Of a DNA stretch of 20,464 bases, positions 1-6,355 are shown piece by piece (the first letter of the stretch is position 1; every line of letters starts with the position of its first letter). Under the pieces are notes generated by a model. That model made no database searches. It was not told the DNA's origin and saw only the letters and a list, made by a program, of their open reading frames with translations. Source of the stretch: JBHIAG01 sp046758465 (GTDB lineage Bacteria; Acidobacteriota; Terriglobia; Acidiferrales; 2-02-FULL-67-57). A program made the translations under genes and the position numbers. The DNA lies in contig JBHIAG010000034.1 of the NCBI GenBank assembly GCA_046758465.1, forward strand, positions 1 through 20,464, given 5' to 3'.

Positions 1-164
1 TGATTCAGCTCTCGGCCGTGCGCTCGGCCCTCAACCAGGCCACCGCGCGCCTGCTCGAAAACCACATGGAGACCTGTGTGGCCGACTGCGTGCGCGCGGG
101 CCAGGGCGAAAAGGCCCTGCGCCAACTCAAGGGCGCGCTGGCGCAGGTTATCAAAAATCTCTAG
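1..164 (+). CDS. CsoR/RcnR-family (DUF156) metal-sensing repressor, 3' end only
   Basis: This is the last 53 codons of a gene that begins before the window; the frame starts at base 3 and ends with TAG at 162-164. The translated tail (ALNQATARLLENHMETCV, then ADCVRAGQG) matches the second and third helices of the all-helical CsoR/RcnR/FrmR family. It keeps the His-x3-Cys pair (HMETC) that supplies two ligands in CsoR proteins; the third ligand would lie upstream. Family members are DNA-binding repressors released by Cu(I), Ni(II), sulfur species or formaldehyde. The next gene, a MerT-MerP fusion, starts 12 bases later, so the likely role is metal-responsive control of the operon. The effector is inferred from context and could be copper or a reactive sulfur species instead of mercury. 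Confidence 0.85.
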   Translation, partial: IQLSAVRSALNQATARLLENHMETCVADCVRAGQGEKALRQLKGALAQVIKNL

Positions 165-176
165 CGGAGGAAGACC

Positions 177-779
177 ATGAATGAGAAATTTTTAGCGCTG
201 GGTTCCGCCCTGGCCGCTTTCGGAGCCTCGCTCTGCTGCCTGGGACCGCTGGTGCTGGGTGGACTGGGCTTGGGGGCAGCGCTGACAGCGACGTTTGCTC
301 CCCTGCGGCCCTATTTCCTGACCGTGAGCGCGGTGCTGCTGGCTCTGGGCTTCTATTTTGTCTATCGCATACCCAAACCAACCGAAGCCTGCGCAGGCGA
401 AGTGTGCGCGCCCGAGGGCCGCGCCCGCCGTTGGGCCAAGCCCGTGCTGTGGCTGGCGACGCTGGCGGTCGCGGCCCTGGCTTTCTTCCCTTCCTATGCC
501 GGTAGGTTGCTGAGCACGCCGGCTGTGGGTGCGACGCTCGCATCCGCCCCACTGGAAACTGTCGAACTGGACATCGGCGGCATGACCTGCGAGGCCTGCG
601 CCGGGCTGGTGCAGAACACGCTGCTGGAAACCTCCGGGGTGACCGCAGCCGCGGTGGACTACCCCGCCGGCCGCGCTACGGTGAGATACGACCCGGCGCA
701 GACCGCCCCGGCCAAGCTCATCGAAGCCGTCAATGCGACCGGCTACACAGCCTCGCTGCCGAAGCCGCAGCAGGAGTAG
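177..779 (+). CDS. merT: MerT-MerP fusion: mercuric ion membrane transporter with C-terminal HMA domain
   Basis: The 200-residue protein moves Hg(II), or a related soft metal, across the inner membrane. Residues 1-63 form two hydrophobic segments with the MerT signature GASLCCLGP, giving a vicinal Cys20-Cys21 pair in the first helix. A second pair, Cys72 and Cys77, follows helix 2, as in MerT. A third hydrophobic segment spans about 88-106. Residues 128-193 are a heavy-metal-associated domain with the GMTCEACA motif (Cys138, Cys141), equivalent to MerP. The ATG follows GCGGAGGAAGACC, a good ribosome-binding site. The stop TAG lies five bases before the glutaredoxin start. MerT-MerP fusions are known, so the call is firm, but no merA reductase is in the window and the transported metal is inferred. 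Confidence 0.93.
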   Translation: MNEKFLALGSALAAFGASLCCLGPLVLGGLGLGAALTATFAPLRPYFLTVSAVLLALGFYFVYRIPKPTEACAGEVCAPEGRARRWAKPVLWLATLAVAALAFFPSYAGRLLSTPAVGATLASAPLETVELDIGGMTCEACAGLVQNTLLETSGVTAAAVDYPAGRATVRYDPAQTAPAKLIEAVNATGYTASLPKPQQE

Positions 780-783
780 ATCG

Positions 784-1020
784 ATGGCCAAGAAAGTCGT
801 GGTCTACAGCCAGCCGGGGTGAATGTTCTGCGACAAGGTGAAAGAGTTTCTTTCCCAAAAGAAGGTTGACTTCACGGACCGCAACATCGCCAGCGATGAA
901 GCCGCGCTGGGCGAACTCGAGAAGCTCGGCTATATGACTACGCCGGTGACCCTGATCGACAGCGAAGTGGTGGTAGGCTTCGACCGCGCAAAGCTGGAGA
1001 AGCTGCTGGAAAGCGCGTGA
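784..1020 (+). CDS. Glutaredoxin-like selenoprotein, UxxC active site (TGA at 820-822 read as Sec)
   Basis: Read through one in-frame TGA, this is a complete 78-residue glutaredoxin/NrdH-like protein. The N-terminal strand and active site read VVVYSQPG-U13-MFC16, where family members have CxxC. The TTPV loop with cis-Pro54 and the GFDR motif (65-68) are intact. The ATG at 784 has AGGAG seven bases upstream, inside the end of merT. The only ATG after the TGA (823) would delete the first strand and half of the active site, so a short product makes no sense. A hairpin with a bulged U and a GUU apical loop (837-856) starts 14 bases after the TGA. Its likely job is reducing or exchanging metal-bound thiols in the cytoplasm beside MerT. 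Alternatives are a point-mutated pseudogene or a sequencing error; selenocysteine is favoured by the exact position and the hairpin. Confidence 0.85.
837..856 (+). promoter_or_regulatory. Candidate bacterial SECIS element for the glutaredoxin TGA
   Basis: Folded by hand, GG (837-838) pairs with CC (855-856), U839 bulges out, GAAAGA (840-845) pairs with TCTTTC (849-854), and the apical loop is GUU. The first loop base, G846, is 24 nt past the TGA. Bacterial SECIS elements that bind SelB lie just 3' of the UGA inside the coding region, and have a short stem with a loop G (often GU) and, in E. coli fdhF, a bulged U. All of these features are visible here. No folding program was run. Confidence 0.7.
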
Positions 1021-1904
1021 GCCTTCCTAACCTTCGGCCGCAGGTCTCGGGTGTAGTGTTGGCTCGAACGCTGGCTACGATAACTCTGGTTGCGGCTGTG
1101 TTGTGGCTACCGGGCACGGCGGAAGCGCAAATTGTAGCCCCGGGGGGGCGCACCCTGTTCAACCGTGCAGTGATGGTCCGCAGCTTTGTGCGCATCGATA
1201 ACTTTGCCGAGGGCGTCGCCGGGCGGCGCGTCCGCCGCATCATCAATCCCTACGCCATCGTCTGGGGCGCTTACCCCCATCTGAACCTGACCTTCGTGGC
1301 CCCGCTGGTCACACTCCAAAGCCAGGACCGCAACGACCCCACCCGCACCGCCACCACCACCAGCTTTGCTGACGCTGTCCTTTTCGCCCGCTACGACCTG
1401 CTGCGCAAAAATGTCCTCCGGGGGTTCACCCGGCTCTCGCCCGAGCTCGGCCTGAAGGTGCCCAGCGGCGGTGCCTTCACTACCGGCTCCACTGACCCCC
1501 TCGCCGCCCTGATCTTTTCCCACATCCGCGACCCCCACTGGCTCATCGCCGACGCCCAGTTCACTTACACCACTACCGGCGACGCCGGCCGCCGGCTCGG
1601 CAACCGCTGGAACTATGATGTGGCCTACGTCCACCGCTTGCTGCCCTGGCGATACCTGGGCATCCCCGCCCTCTACCTGGTGCTGGAAATGAACGGCGAG
1701 CACGTGCGACGCGCGCGGCTGAACGGAACGCCGATGGCCGATTCCGGCGGCAGCCTGGTGTTTCTTTCCCCCGGTATCGAGTTCCAGCCGAACAATCGCA
1801 TGGTGCTGGAATTTTCCTCTCCCATCCCCGTCTGGCGCGACCTGAACGGAAACCAGGTGCGGCCCACCTCGAGCTTCATCCTGGGCATCCGATGGCTATT
1901 CTGA
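1017..1904 (+). CDS. Secreted outer-membrane beta-barrel, transporter-like protein
   Basis: The 295-residue product starts at a GTG overlapping the glutaredoxin stop (GTGA), implying translational coupling. A hydrophobic segment ending in GTAEA-Q looks like a signal peptide; a second GTG at about 1056 would give a shorter, more typical leader. The mature part has no further membrane helices. It alternates aromatic and polar strands (YAIVWGAYPHLNLTFVAPLV, SRLSPELGLK-like repeats) and ends in GIRWLF with a C-terminal Phe, typical of outer-membrane barrels. It resembles the loosely defined transporter/MetA-pathway outer-membrane proteins often found in metal-resistance clusters, but no specific family is certain. 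Placement between a metal-linked glutaredoxin and periplasmic proteins suggests a role in metal passage or envelope defence. The gene ends in TGA and overlaps the next start as TGATG. Confidence 0.75.
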   Translation: MSLPNLRPQVSGVVLARTLATITLVAAVLWLPGTAEAQIVAPGGRTLFNRAVMVRSFVRIDNFAEGVAGRRVRRIINPYAIVWGAYPHLNLTFVAPLVTLQSQDRNDPTRTATTTSFADAVLFARYDLLRKNVLRGFTRLSPELGLKVPSGGAFTTGSTDPLAALIFSHIRDPHWLIADAQFTYTTTGDAGRRLGNRWNYDVAYVHRLLPWRYLGIPALYLVLEMNGEHVRRARLNGTPMADSGGSLVFLSPGIEFQPNNRMVLEFSSPIPVWRDLNGNQVRPTSSFILGIRWLF

Positions 1905-3004
1905 TGAGGCCTGTCATTCCGACCCGTACGGGGAGGAATCTGCTTTTCCTTCATCCCGGACGACCTCCGCTGACTGTTTTGCTGCAGCCTGTCATTCCGA
2001 GCGCAGCGAGGAATCTGCTTTTTCTTCCTCCCAGGCTCAGGCGGCAGATAGCTTTACTCCTGCTTGTTCTGCTGGGGGTCGTAGCCGCCGGCTGTCAGCG
2101 CGCGGCAAAGGGCCCGGCCGAGACTCCGCCTGCACCGGGCTATCGTGTAGTGTTGCAGTGGGGCACGGCGGGTAGCGGGCCGGGTGAGTTCAACGGCATC
2201 CAGGGCTTGGCGGTGGATAGCGAAGGCCAGCTTTACGCCACCGATGCGGAAAACTGCCGCGTGCAGGTGTTCGACACCGCAGGTCAATTCCTGCGTGCCT
2301 GGGGCCGCTGCGGCGACGCCCCGGGCGAGTTTCGCAAACCGATGGACGTGGCGCTGGATGCCACGGGGCAAGTCTACGTAGTGGACTTTATGCTGGACCG
2401 CGTGCAAGTATTCGACCGGCGCGGAAAATTCCTGCGCGCCTGGGGTCGGGCCGGCCAGCGCCGCGGGGAGTTTTCCGCGCCTGTCGGCGTGGCCGTGGAC
2501 GCCGCCGGCGACGTCTACGTCAGCGAGTTCTACAACCACCGGGTGCAGAAATTCTCCGCGCAGGGCAAGTTCCTGGCCGGTTGGGGCGGGGAGGGGTCGG
2601 CTGAAGGCCAGTTGCACTATCCCGCCCGGCTCACCAGCGGGCCCGACGGCAACATCTATGTCGCCGACGCCCACAACTACCGCATCCAGAAATTCGACCC
2701 GCAGGGACGATTTCTGGCCCTCTGGGGTACGGCGGGCACCTGGCAGGGCCAGTTCCAGGACCCCACCGACCTCGTGGTGGATGCCAACGGGAACCTGCAC
2801 GTGGCCGATAGCGGCAACTACCGCCTCCAGTGGCTGACGCCCGAGGGGGAATTCCTCGCCCAGTGGACTCTGCCCGAACACCAGGGGCCGAAGTTTCAAT
2901 CGCCGGCGGGGCTGGCGCGCGACGCCCGGGGATTTCTCTACGTCGCCGACATCGCCAATAACCGCATCTATAAACTAGAGGTGCTGAAAGGAGCAGGGAA
3001 ATGA
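1904..3004 (+). CDS. NHL-repeat beta-propeller lipoprotein
   Basis: The mature part holds six NHL repeats from about 2150 onward, each of the form GEFxxPxGVAVDxxGxVYVxDxxNxRVQxFxxxGxFLxxWG, predicting a six-bladed propeller used for protein or ligand binding. It is preceded by a lipoprotein signal (ALLLLVLLGVVAAGC) whose Cys would be residue 64 from the ATG at 1904. That start overlaps the previous stop as TGATG; ATG 1892 and TTG 1979 are alternatives. The roughly 45 residues before the signal peptide are encoded by two copies of a dispersed repeat (1911-1960 and 1989-2034), so the true N-terminus is uncertain and may have been displaced by repeat insertion. The stop TGA overlaps the next gene's ATG (ATGA). 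The protein is probably anchored in the envelope and works with the exported HMA selenoprotein. Confidence 0.85.
   Translation: MRPVIPTRTGRNLLFLHPGRPPLTVLLQPVIPSAARNLLFLPPRLRRQIALLLLVLLGVVAAGCQRAAKGPAETPPAPGYRVVLQWGTAGSGPGEFNGIQGLAVDSEGQLYATDAENCRVQVFDTAGQFLRAWGRCGDAPGEFRKPMDVALDATGQVYVVDFMLDRVQVFDRRGKFLRAWGRAGQRRGEFSAPVGVAVDAAGDVYVSEFYNHRVQKFSAQGKFLAGWGGEGSAEGQLHYPARLTSGPDGNIYVADAHNYRIQKFDPQGRFLALWGTAGTWQGQFQDPTDLVVDANGNLHVADSGNYRLQWLTPEGEFLAQWTLPEHQGPKFQSPAGLARDARGFLYVADIANNRIYKLEVLKGAGK
1911..2034 (+). repeat. Two direct half-copies of a dispersed palindromic repeat (TCATTCCGAG family)
   Basis: CTGTCATTCCGA followed by GAGGAATCTGCTTTT occurs at about 1911-1960 and again at 1989-2034. The same family forms a full inverted repeat at 14547-14647. 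In this reading frame the second copy encodes VIPSAARNL, a string I know from many acidobacterial annotations where the repeat runs into genes. The repeats sit exactly between the barrel stop and the lipoprotein signal peptide. Confidence 0.8.
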
Positions 3005-3762
3005 ACACCAGACAGTATCGAAAAGCCGCGTTCGCGGCCGCGCTGCTCACTGCCTTGTGGCTGCTGCCCCTCGGCCTAGCCGCGCAGGTCGAGGAAGCCC
3101 GCACCCGCATTGACGGCCTGGTTTGACCGCTTTGAGCCTACGGGGCCGAAAAGGCCCTGCGACGCCTGGAGGGCGTCGGAGACGTCAAGGTAGACCTGAA
3201 AAACGGCCAGGCGGTTGTCCTCCCGGCAGCGGGGAAGGCCTTCGACCCCACGAAGATCCCCCAAGCAGTAAAGGACGCTGGCTTCACCCCCGGCCCCGTC
3301 GAAGTCACCGCCGTTGGCACGCTGGCACAGAAAGGGGGCTTGCTGCTCTTAGCGATGTCCGGCCCGGTGCGGCAATTCGTCCTGGGCGGGGACGCGCAAG
3401 CAGCGGAGTTGAACCAGCGCCGTGAGTTGCTCGGCCAAAAGCTGCGTGTGCGGGGAACACTCCATCCCTCCCACGCTGACCGGCCACCCGGACTGACGGT
3501 GAAGAGCTTTGAGGTCCTGCCTCCCGCGTCCTCCCAACCCGCACCCGGTAAGACCGTCACGGTGAAAGGGAGGTTGACCCACGAGGGAGTCGAGTGCCCG
3601 GCCCTGCGCAGTACCGACGGAGCGCTCTATACCCTGGTGGGCGATCTCAAAGGCTTCAAAGTCGGCGACACGGTCTGCGTAAGCGGCACCGTTGCCGAAG
3701 TCTCCTTCTGCATGCAAGGCATCACCCTCGCGCTCAAGCGCATCAGCCGCGAGTGCCGCTGA
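3001..3762 (+). CDS. Exported HMA-domain selenoprotein with UxxU metal site (TGA at 3124-3126 and 3133-3135)
   Basis: Read through two in-frame TGA codons, this is a 253-residue exported protein. Residues 1-28 are a signal peptide (AALLTALWLLPLGLAA-Q). Residues 36-100 form an HMA domain reading IDGLV-U42-PL-U45-AYGAEKALRRLEGVGDVKV, ending in KDAGFTPGPV. In ordinary family members both U positions are cysteines of the metal-binding CxxC. Residues about 115-253 look like two OB-like modules (GQKLRVRGTL; GKTVTVKGRL then GDTVCVSGTV), the second with Cys199, Cys226 and Cys237, resembling DUF5818. The ATG has AAAGGAG seven bases upstream and overlaps the lipoprotein stop. Two back-to-back hairpins follow the TGAs. 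Selenolates bind Hg(II) and other soft metals more tightly than thiolates, so a periplasmic metal trap or chaperone feeding MerT is likely. A pseudogene is the alternative, but both stops fall exactly on ligand positions. Confidence 0.85.
3141..3178 (+). promoter_or_regulatory. Two tandem candidate SECIS hairpins serving the UxxU codons
   Basis: Hairpin 1 (3141-3159) pairs CGGGGCC with GGCCCTG (one G-U pair) around the loop GAAAA, with the loop G 22 nt after the first TGA. Hairpin 2 (3160-3178) pairs CGACGCC with GGCGTCG perfectly around the loop TGGAG, with a loop G 33 nt after the second TGA. Both loops carry G in the first two positions, and both distances fall in the range usually accepted for bacterial SECIS. 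GC-rich DNA forms hairpins easily, so the match is supportive and not proof. Confidence 0.6.
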
Positions 3763-3799
3763 CGGGCGCCGCGGCCGACGCTGCCCCTGCGGCCCTCCC

Positions 3800-5608
3800 T
3801 TACCTCTCTTTTGCGTAAACGATGCGGCCGTCGAAGATGGTGTAGAGCACCTGGGTCTGGAGCAGCTCCTGGGGCGGCCGGCTCAAGATGTCGCGGTCGA
3901 GCACCACCAGGTCAGCCAGCTTGCCCTCGGTGATGGAGCCTTTGAGTGCCTCTTCGAACGTAGCGTAGGCGTTGTTGCGGGTGAAATAGCGGATGGCCTC
4001 CTCCACCGGAATGCGCTGCTCGGGGAACCAGCCCGCGGGCGGCGCTCCCCGCAGCGTCTGGCGCGTCACCGCCGCGTAGATGCCCAGCAGCGGGTTGATG
4101 GGGTAGAGCGATGCGTTCGTGCCCGGCCAGTCAGAGCCAAACGAGAGCGTCGCGCCCGCTTCCGCCAGCGTGCGGAAGGCATAGGCGCCGCGAGCCCGCT
4201 CCTGCCCGATGCGCTCTTCCATCCAGCGCATATCGTCAATGCAATGGTAGGGCTGCACCTCGGCAATCAGGCCGAGTTCTCCGAAGCGTTTGAAATCATC
4301 CGCGCGGATCACCTGCGCGTGGACGACGCGGAAGCGCCGCTCGCGCGGCGGGTGCTCGGCGAAGACCTTCTCGTAGGTGTCGAGCAGGATGCGGTTGGCC
4401 CGGTCGCCGACGGCGTGGACAGTGACGGTGAAGCCCTCGCGGTCGGCCGCGCGCACCAGCCGCTCCAGGTTGCCCTCAGGGAACATGATGTCGCGCAGCC
4501 GGCCCGCGTTGTCGGGCTGGTGGTTGTAGGGCTCGAAAAAAAGCGCGCTGGAGTTGCCCATGATGCCGTCCACCCAGCCCTTCAACCCGCCCAGGCGAAT
4601 GTACTGGTCGCCCCAGCTGCCCCGACCCGCGGGCATGCGGTAAATGCGGATGTACTCCTTCAGCCGCTCCCACTCGGCCAGCGGTGTCCGCGCCCACACC
4701 CGCAGCGTCAGCTCACCCTTCGTGCGCAACGCTTTGAATAGCTCAAGCTGCTCGAAGCTGGTGTTGTCGTGGATGGACGTCACGCCCCAGCGCCGCGCCT
4801 CTTCCAACGCCCGGCGGCCTTCGGCCAGCCGCTGCTCGGGGGACGGCGGTGGGATGACCTGCTGAACGAGCCGGGCCGCCTCGTCCCGCAGCAGACCCGT
4901 CGGCTCCCCCTCCGCATCCCGCACGATTTCTCCCCCCTCGGGATCAGGTGTTTCGCGGGTAATGCCGGCGGCAGCAAGCGCCAGCGAATTGGCGAGCCAG
5001 ACTTGCCCGTCAAAGCGCCGGATCAGGGCCGGATGCTCGGGTGTAACCGGGTCAATCCAATCCTTGTGCGGTTCGAGCAAGGCTACGGGCGCACGCCTGG
5101 CTTCGGCGGTTCCCCTGCGCCACTGCGCGTAGGCTCCCCAGTCGCCACCCCTAATCCAGCTTCCCTTCGGAAGGCGACCGGCCACTGCGCGCACCCGGGC
5201 CACGAAGGCCGCCCGCTCATTCACGTCCAGCAGGTTCAACCCCAAGAGCAGGCGACCGGCCGCTTCAAAGTGGGTGTGGTTGTCAATGAAGCCCGGCAGC
5301 ACCAGCCGGCCGCGCAGGTTGAGCACGCGCGTAAAGCCTTCGCCCACCAGGCTCTTGATCTCTTTGGTCGTCCCCACCTTGACGATGCGATTCCCGCGGA
5401 TGGCCACCGCCTCGGCTTCCGGTTGCGCAGCGTCCACCGTCCACACCCGCGCGTTGAGCAGGACCAGGTGGGCGGGCTCCAGCGGCACCCTTGGCCCGAC
5501 CGGAGTCGAAGGCTGCTGCGCCTGCCCCGTACTGGATTGGTACGGGGCTGCGGCTACGACGGCCAGCCACAGCAGGCTTGCGAGACATGTGGAACTTCGC
5601 CTGCGCAT
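3800..5608 (-). CDS. Secreted amidohydrolase, YtcJ-like (amidohydrolase 3 family)
   Basis: The product is about 602 residues from the ATG at 5608; a TTG at 5632 would add eight residues. The N-terminus is a signal peptide (LASLLWLAVVAAAP). The body is a metal-dependent amidohydrolase: an N-terminal beta sandwich (ILVLLNARVWTVD-like), the first metal motif GFIDNHTHFEA, the HAVGDRAN segment typical of YtcJ-type enzymes, the late metal-site segment FGSDWPGTNAS, and a C-terminal ADLVVLDRDIL strand closing the sandwich. The family hydrolyses amides, N-substituted formamides or cyclic ureides; the substrate cannot be told from sequence. It converges on the HMA selenoprotein gene with 37 bases between stops and faces away from that operon, so a functional link is doubtful. 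The predicted export is common for this family in soil bacteria. Confidence 0.88.
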   Translation of the reverse strand: MRRRSSTCLASLLWLAVVAAAPYQSSTGQAQQPSTPVGPRVPLEPAHLVLLNARVWTVDAAQPEAEAVAIRGNRIVKVGTTKEIKSLVGEGFTRVLNLRGRLVLPGFIDNHTHFEAAGRLLLGLNLLDVNERAAFVARVRAVAGRLPKGSWIRGGDWGAYAQWRRGTAEARRAPVALLEPHKDWIDPVTPEHPALIRRFDGQVWLANSLALAAAGITRETPDPEGGEIVRDAEGEPTGLLRDEAARLVQQVIPPPSPEQRLAEGRRALEEARRWGVTSIHDNTSFEQLELFKALRTKGELTLRVWARTPLAEWERLKEYIRIYRMPAGRGSWGDQYIRLGGLKGWVDGIMGNSSALFFEPYNHQPDNAGRLRDIMFPEGNLERLVRAADREGFTVTVHAVGDRANRILLDTYEKVFAEHPPRERRFRVVHAQVIRADDFKRFGELGLIAEVQPYHCIDDMRWMEERIGQERARGAYAFRTLAEAGATLSFGSDWPGTNASLYPINPLLGIYAAVTRQTLRGAPPAGWFPEQRIPVEEAIRYFTRNNAYATFEEALKGSITEGKLADLVVLDRDILSRPPQELLQTQVLYTIFDGRIVYAKER

Positions 5609-5659
5609 AGTTCTCAGCTTGAGCGCCCGCAACGCAGCTTGGAACAGGTGCGGAGTTTA

Positions 5660-5684
5660 CCCCGGAGCGTAGTCGAGGGGCACC
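5660..5684. repeat. Short dispersed GTCGAGGGG-type repeat
   Basis: CCCCGGAGCGTAGTCGAGGGG lies between two minus-strand genes. Related units occur at 8077-8117, 8334-8360, 8383-8406, 9324-9352 and 18623-18657. Confidence 0.6.
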
Positions 5685-5702
5685 CGCAACGCCGTCCGGC
5701 GG

Positions 5703-6179
5703 TTAGCGGATGACGTCGCGGATGATGTCCACAACCTTCGCCGTCCGCTTTTCCACCAGGATGACGTGCCCGCCGAGGACGTAGCGCCGGTAGCCCCTGG
5801 GCAGCTTCGGCAGTTGCACTGCGAGCTGCCGCGGCAGCGGCTGGAGCTTCTTTTGCAACCCCGGCGGCAGCGTGCCGTTCTTTTCCAGATGCCGTTGCAA
5901 GCCCGCCGGCAACTGCTCGCGCTTGGCGAGGCCGGGCGGCAGGCCGCTCTGATGCGTGCGGAACCAGTGGCGAATCTTGTCCGGAGCATCCTTGCCAAAC
6001 CCCGGAACGTGAGCGGGCTTGTCGCCTTTCTTGGGCGCCTTCCCTTTTTCGGTCTTGGCCGCCGCGGGCTTCTTGCCCTTTTCCTTTGCCTGACCCTTGC
6101 CCTTGCCTTGGCCAGCCCAGGCAGCGCCCGCCAGCGCCACACTGAGAACCAAGACGAGTACTGCGAGGAAATATTTCAT
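5703..6179 (-). CDS. Small secreted RcnB/CigR-like basic protein
   Basis: Starting at the ATG at 6179, which has GGAGAAGGG just upstream, the product is 158 residues. It begins with a clear signal peptide (MKYFLAVLVLVLSVALAGAAWA). A Lys/Ala/Gly-rich linker (GKGKGQAKEKGKK...) follows. A C-terminal region with repeated LPPGL motifs (SGLPPGLAKREQLPAGLQ, GTLPPGLQKKLQPLP) runs into RGYRRYVLGGHVILVEKRTAKVVDIIRDVIR. That C-terminal pattern is shared by RcnB-like and CigR-like periplasmic proteins, a family of modest functional knowledge tied in a few cases to nickel/cobalt homeostasis or envelope regulation. It lies 94 bases upstream of the amidohydrolase gene, same strand, and 176 bases downstream of the cation transporter. 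A metal link is possible but not shown. Confidence 0.8.
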   Translation of the reverse strand: MKYFLAVLVLVLSVALAGAAWAGQGKGKGQAKEKGKKPAAAKTEKGKAPKKGDKPAHVPGFGKDAPDKIRHWFRTHQSGLPPGLAKREQLPAGLQRHLEKNGTLPPGLQKKLQPLPRQLAVQLPKLPRGYRRYVLGGHVILVEKRTAKVVDIIRDVIR

Positions 6180-6290
6180 GACCCTTCTCCCTTGCTGTGA
6201 GGAGTTTTGCACTGGAGTAGGTTCACTCTACGCTCGGAATGCCGAAAAAGCAATCGCTCGCCGCGCGCGAGGTAGTGTCCTCATTTCGTT

Positions 6291-6320
6291 CAACCCCGTG
6301 GCTCCCGCCACTGGGCCCCG
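6291..6320. repeat. Dispersed hairpin repeat, copy 1
   Basis: CAACCCCGTGGCTCCCGCCA, then CTGGG, matches the unit at 9391-9420 apart from a few substitutions. It can form a GTGG/CCAC hairpin. It lies just past the 3' end of the minus-strand transporter gene, where it could help terminate transcription. Confidence 0.5.
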
Positions 6321-6355
6321 TCGCCAAATTCCGCCTTCCCGACTCCTAGATGCGC

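Noticed and set aside
823..1020. A separate 65-residue gene starting at the ATG after the glutaredoxin TGA
   Set aside because: It would lack the first beta strand and half of the active site, and it has no ribosome-binding site; the full frame from 784 does.
784..3762. Genome-wide reassignment of TGA to an amino acid
   Set aside because: TGA is the natural stop of the barrel (1902-1904), NHL (3002-3004), HMA (3760-3762) and SRPBCC (9333-9335) genes, so only specific TGAs are read through.
3340..3762. A separate gene for the C-terminal part of the HMA protein
   Set aside because: The frame is continuous with the HMA domain apart from the two TGAs, and no ribosome-binding site supports an internal start.
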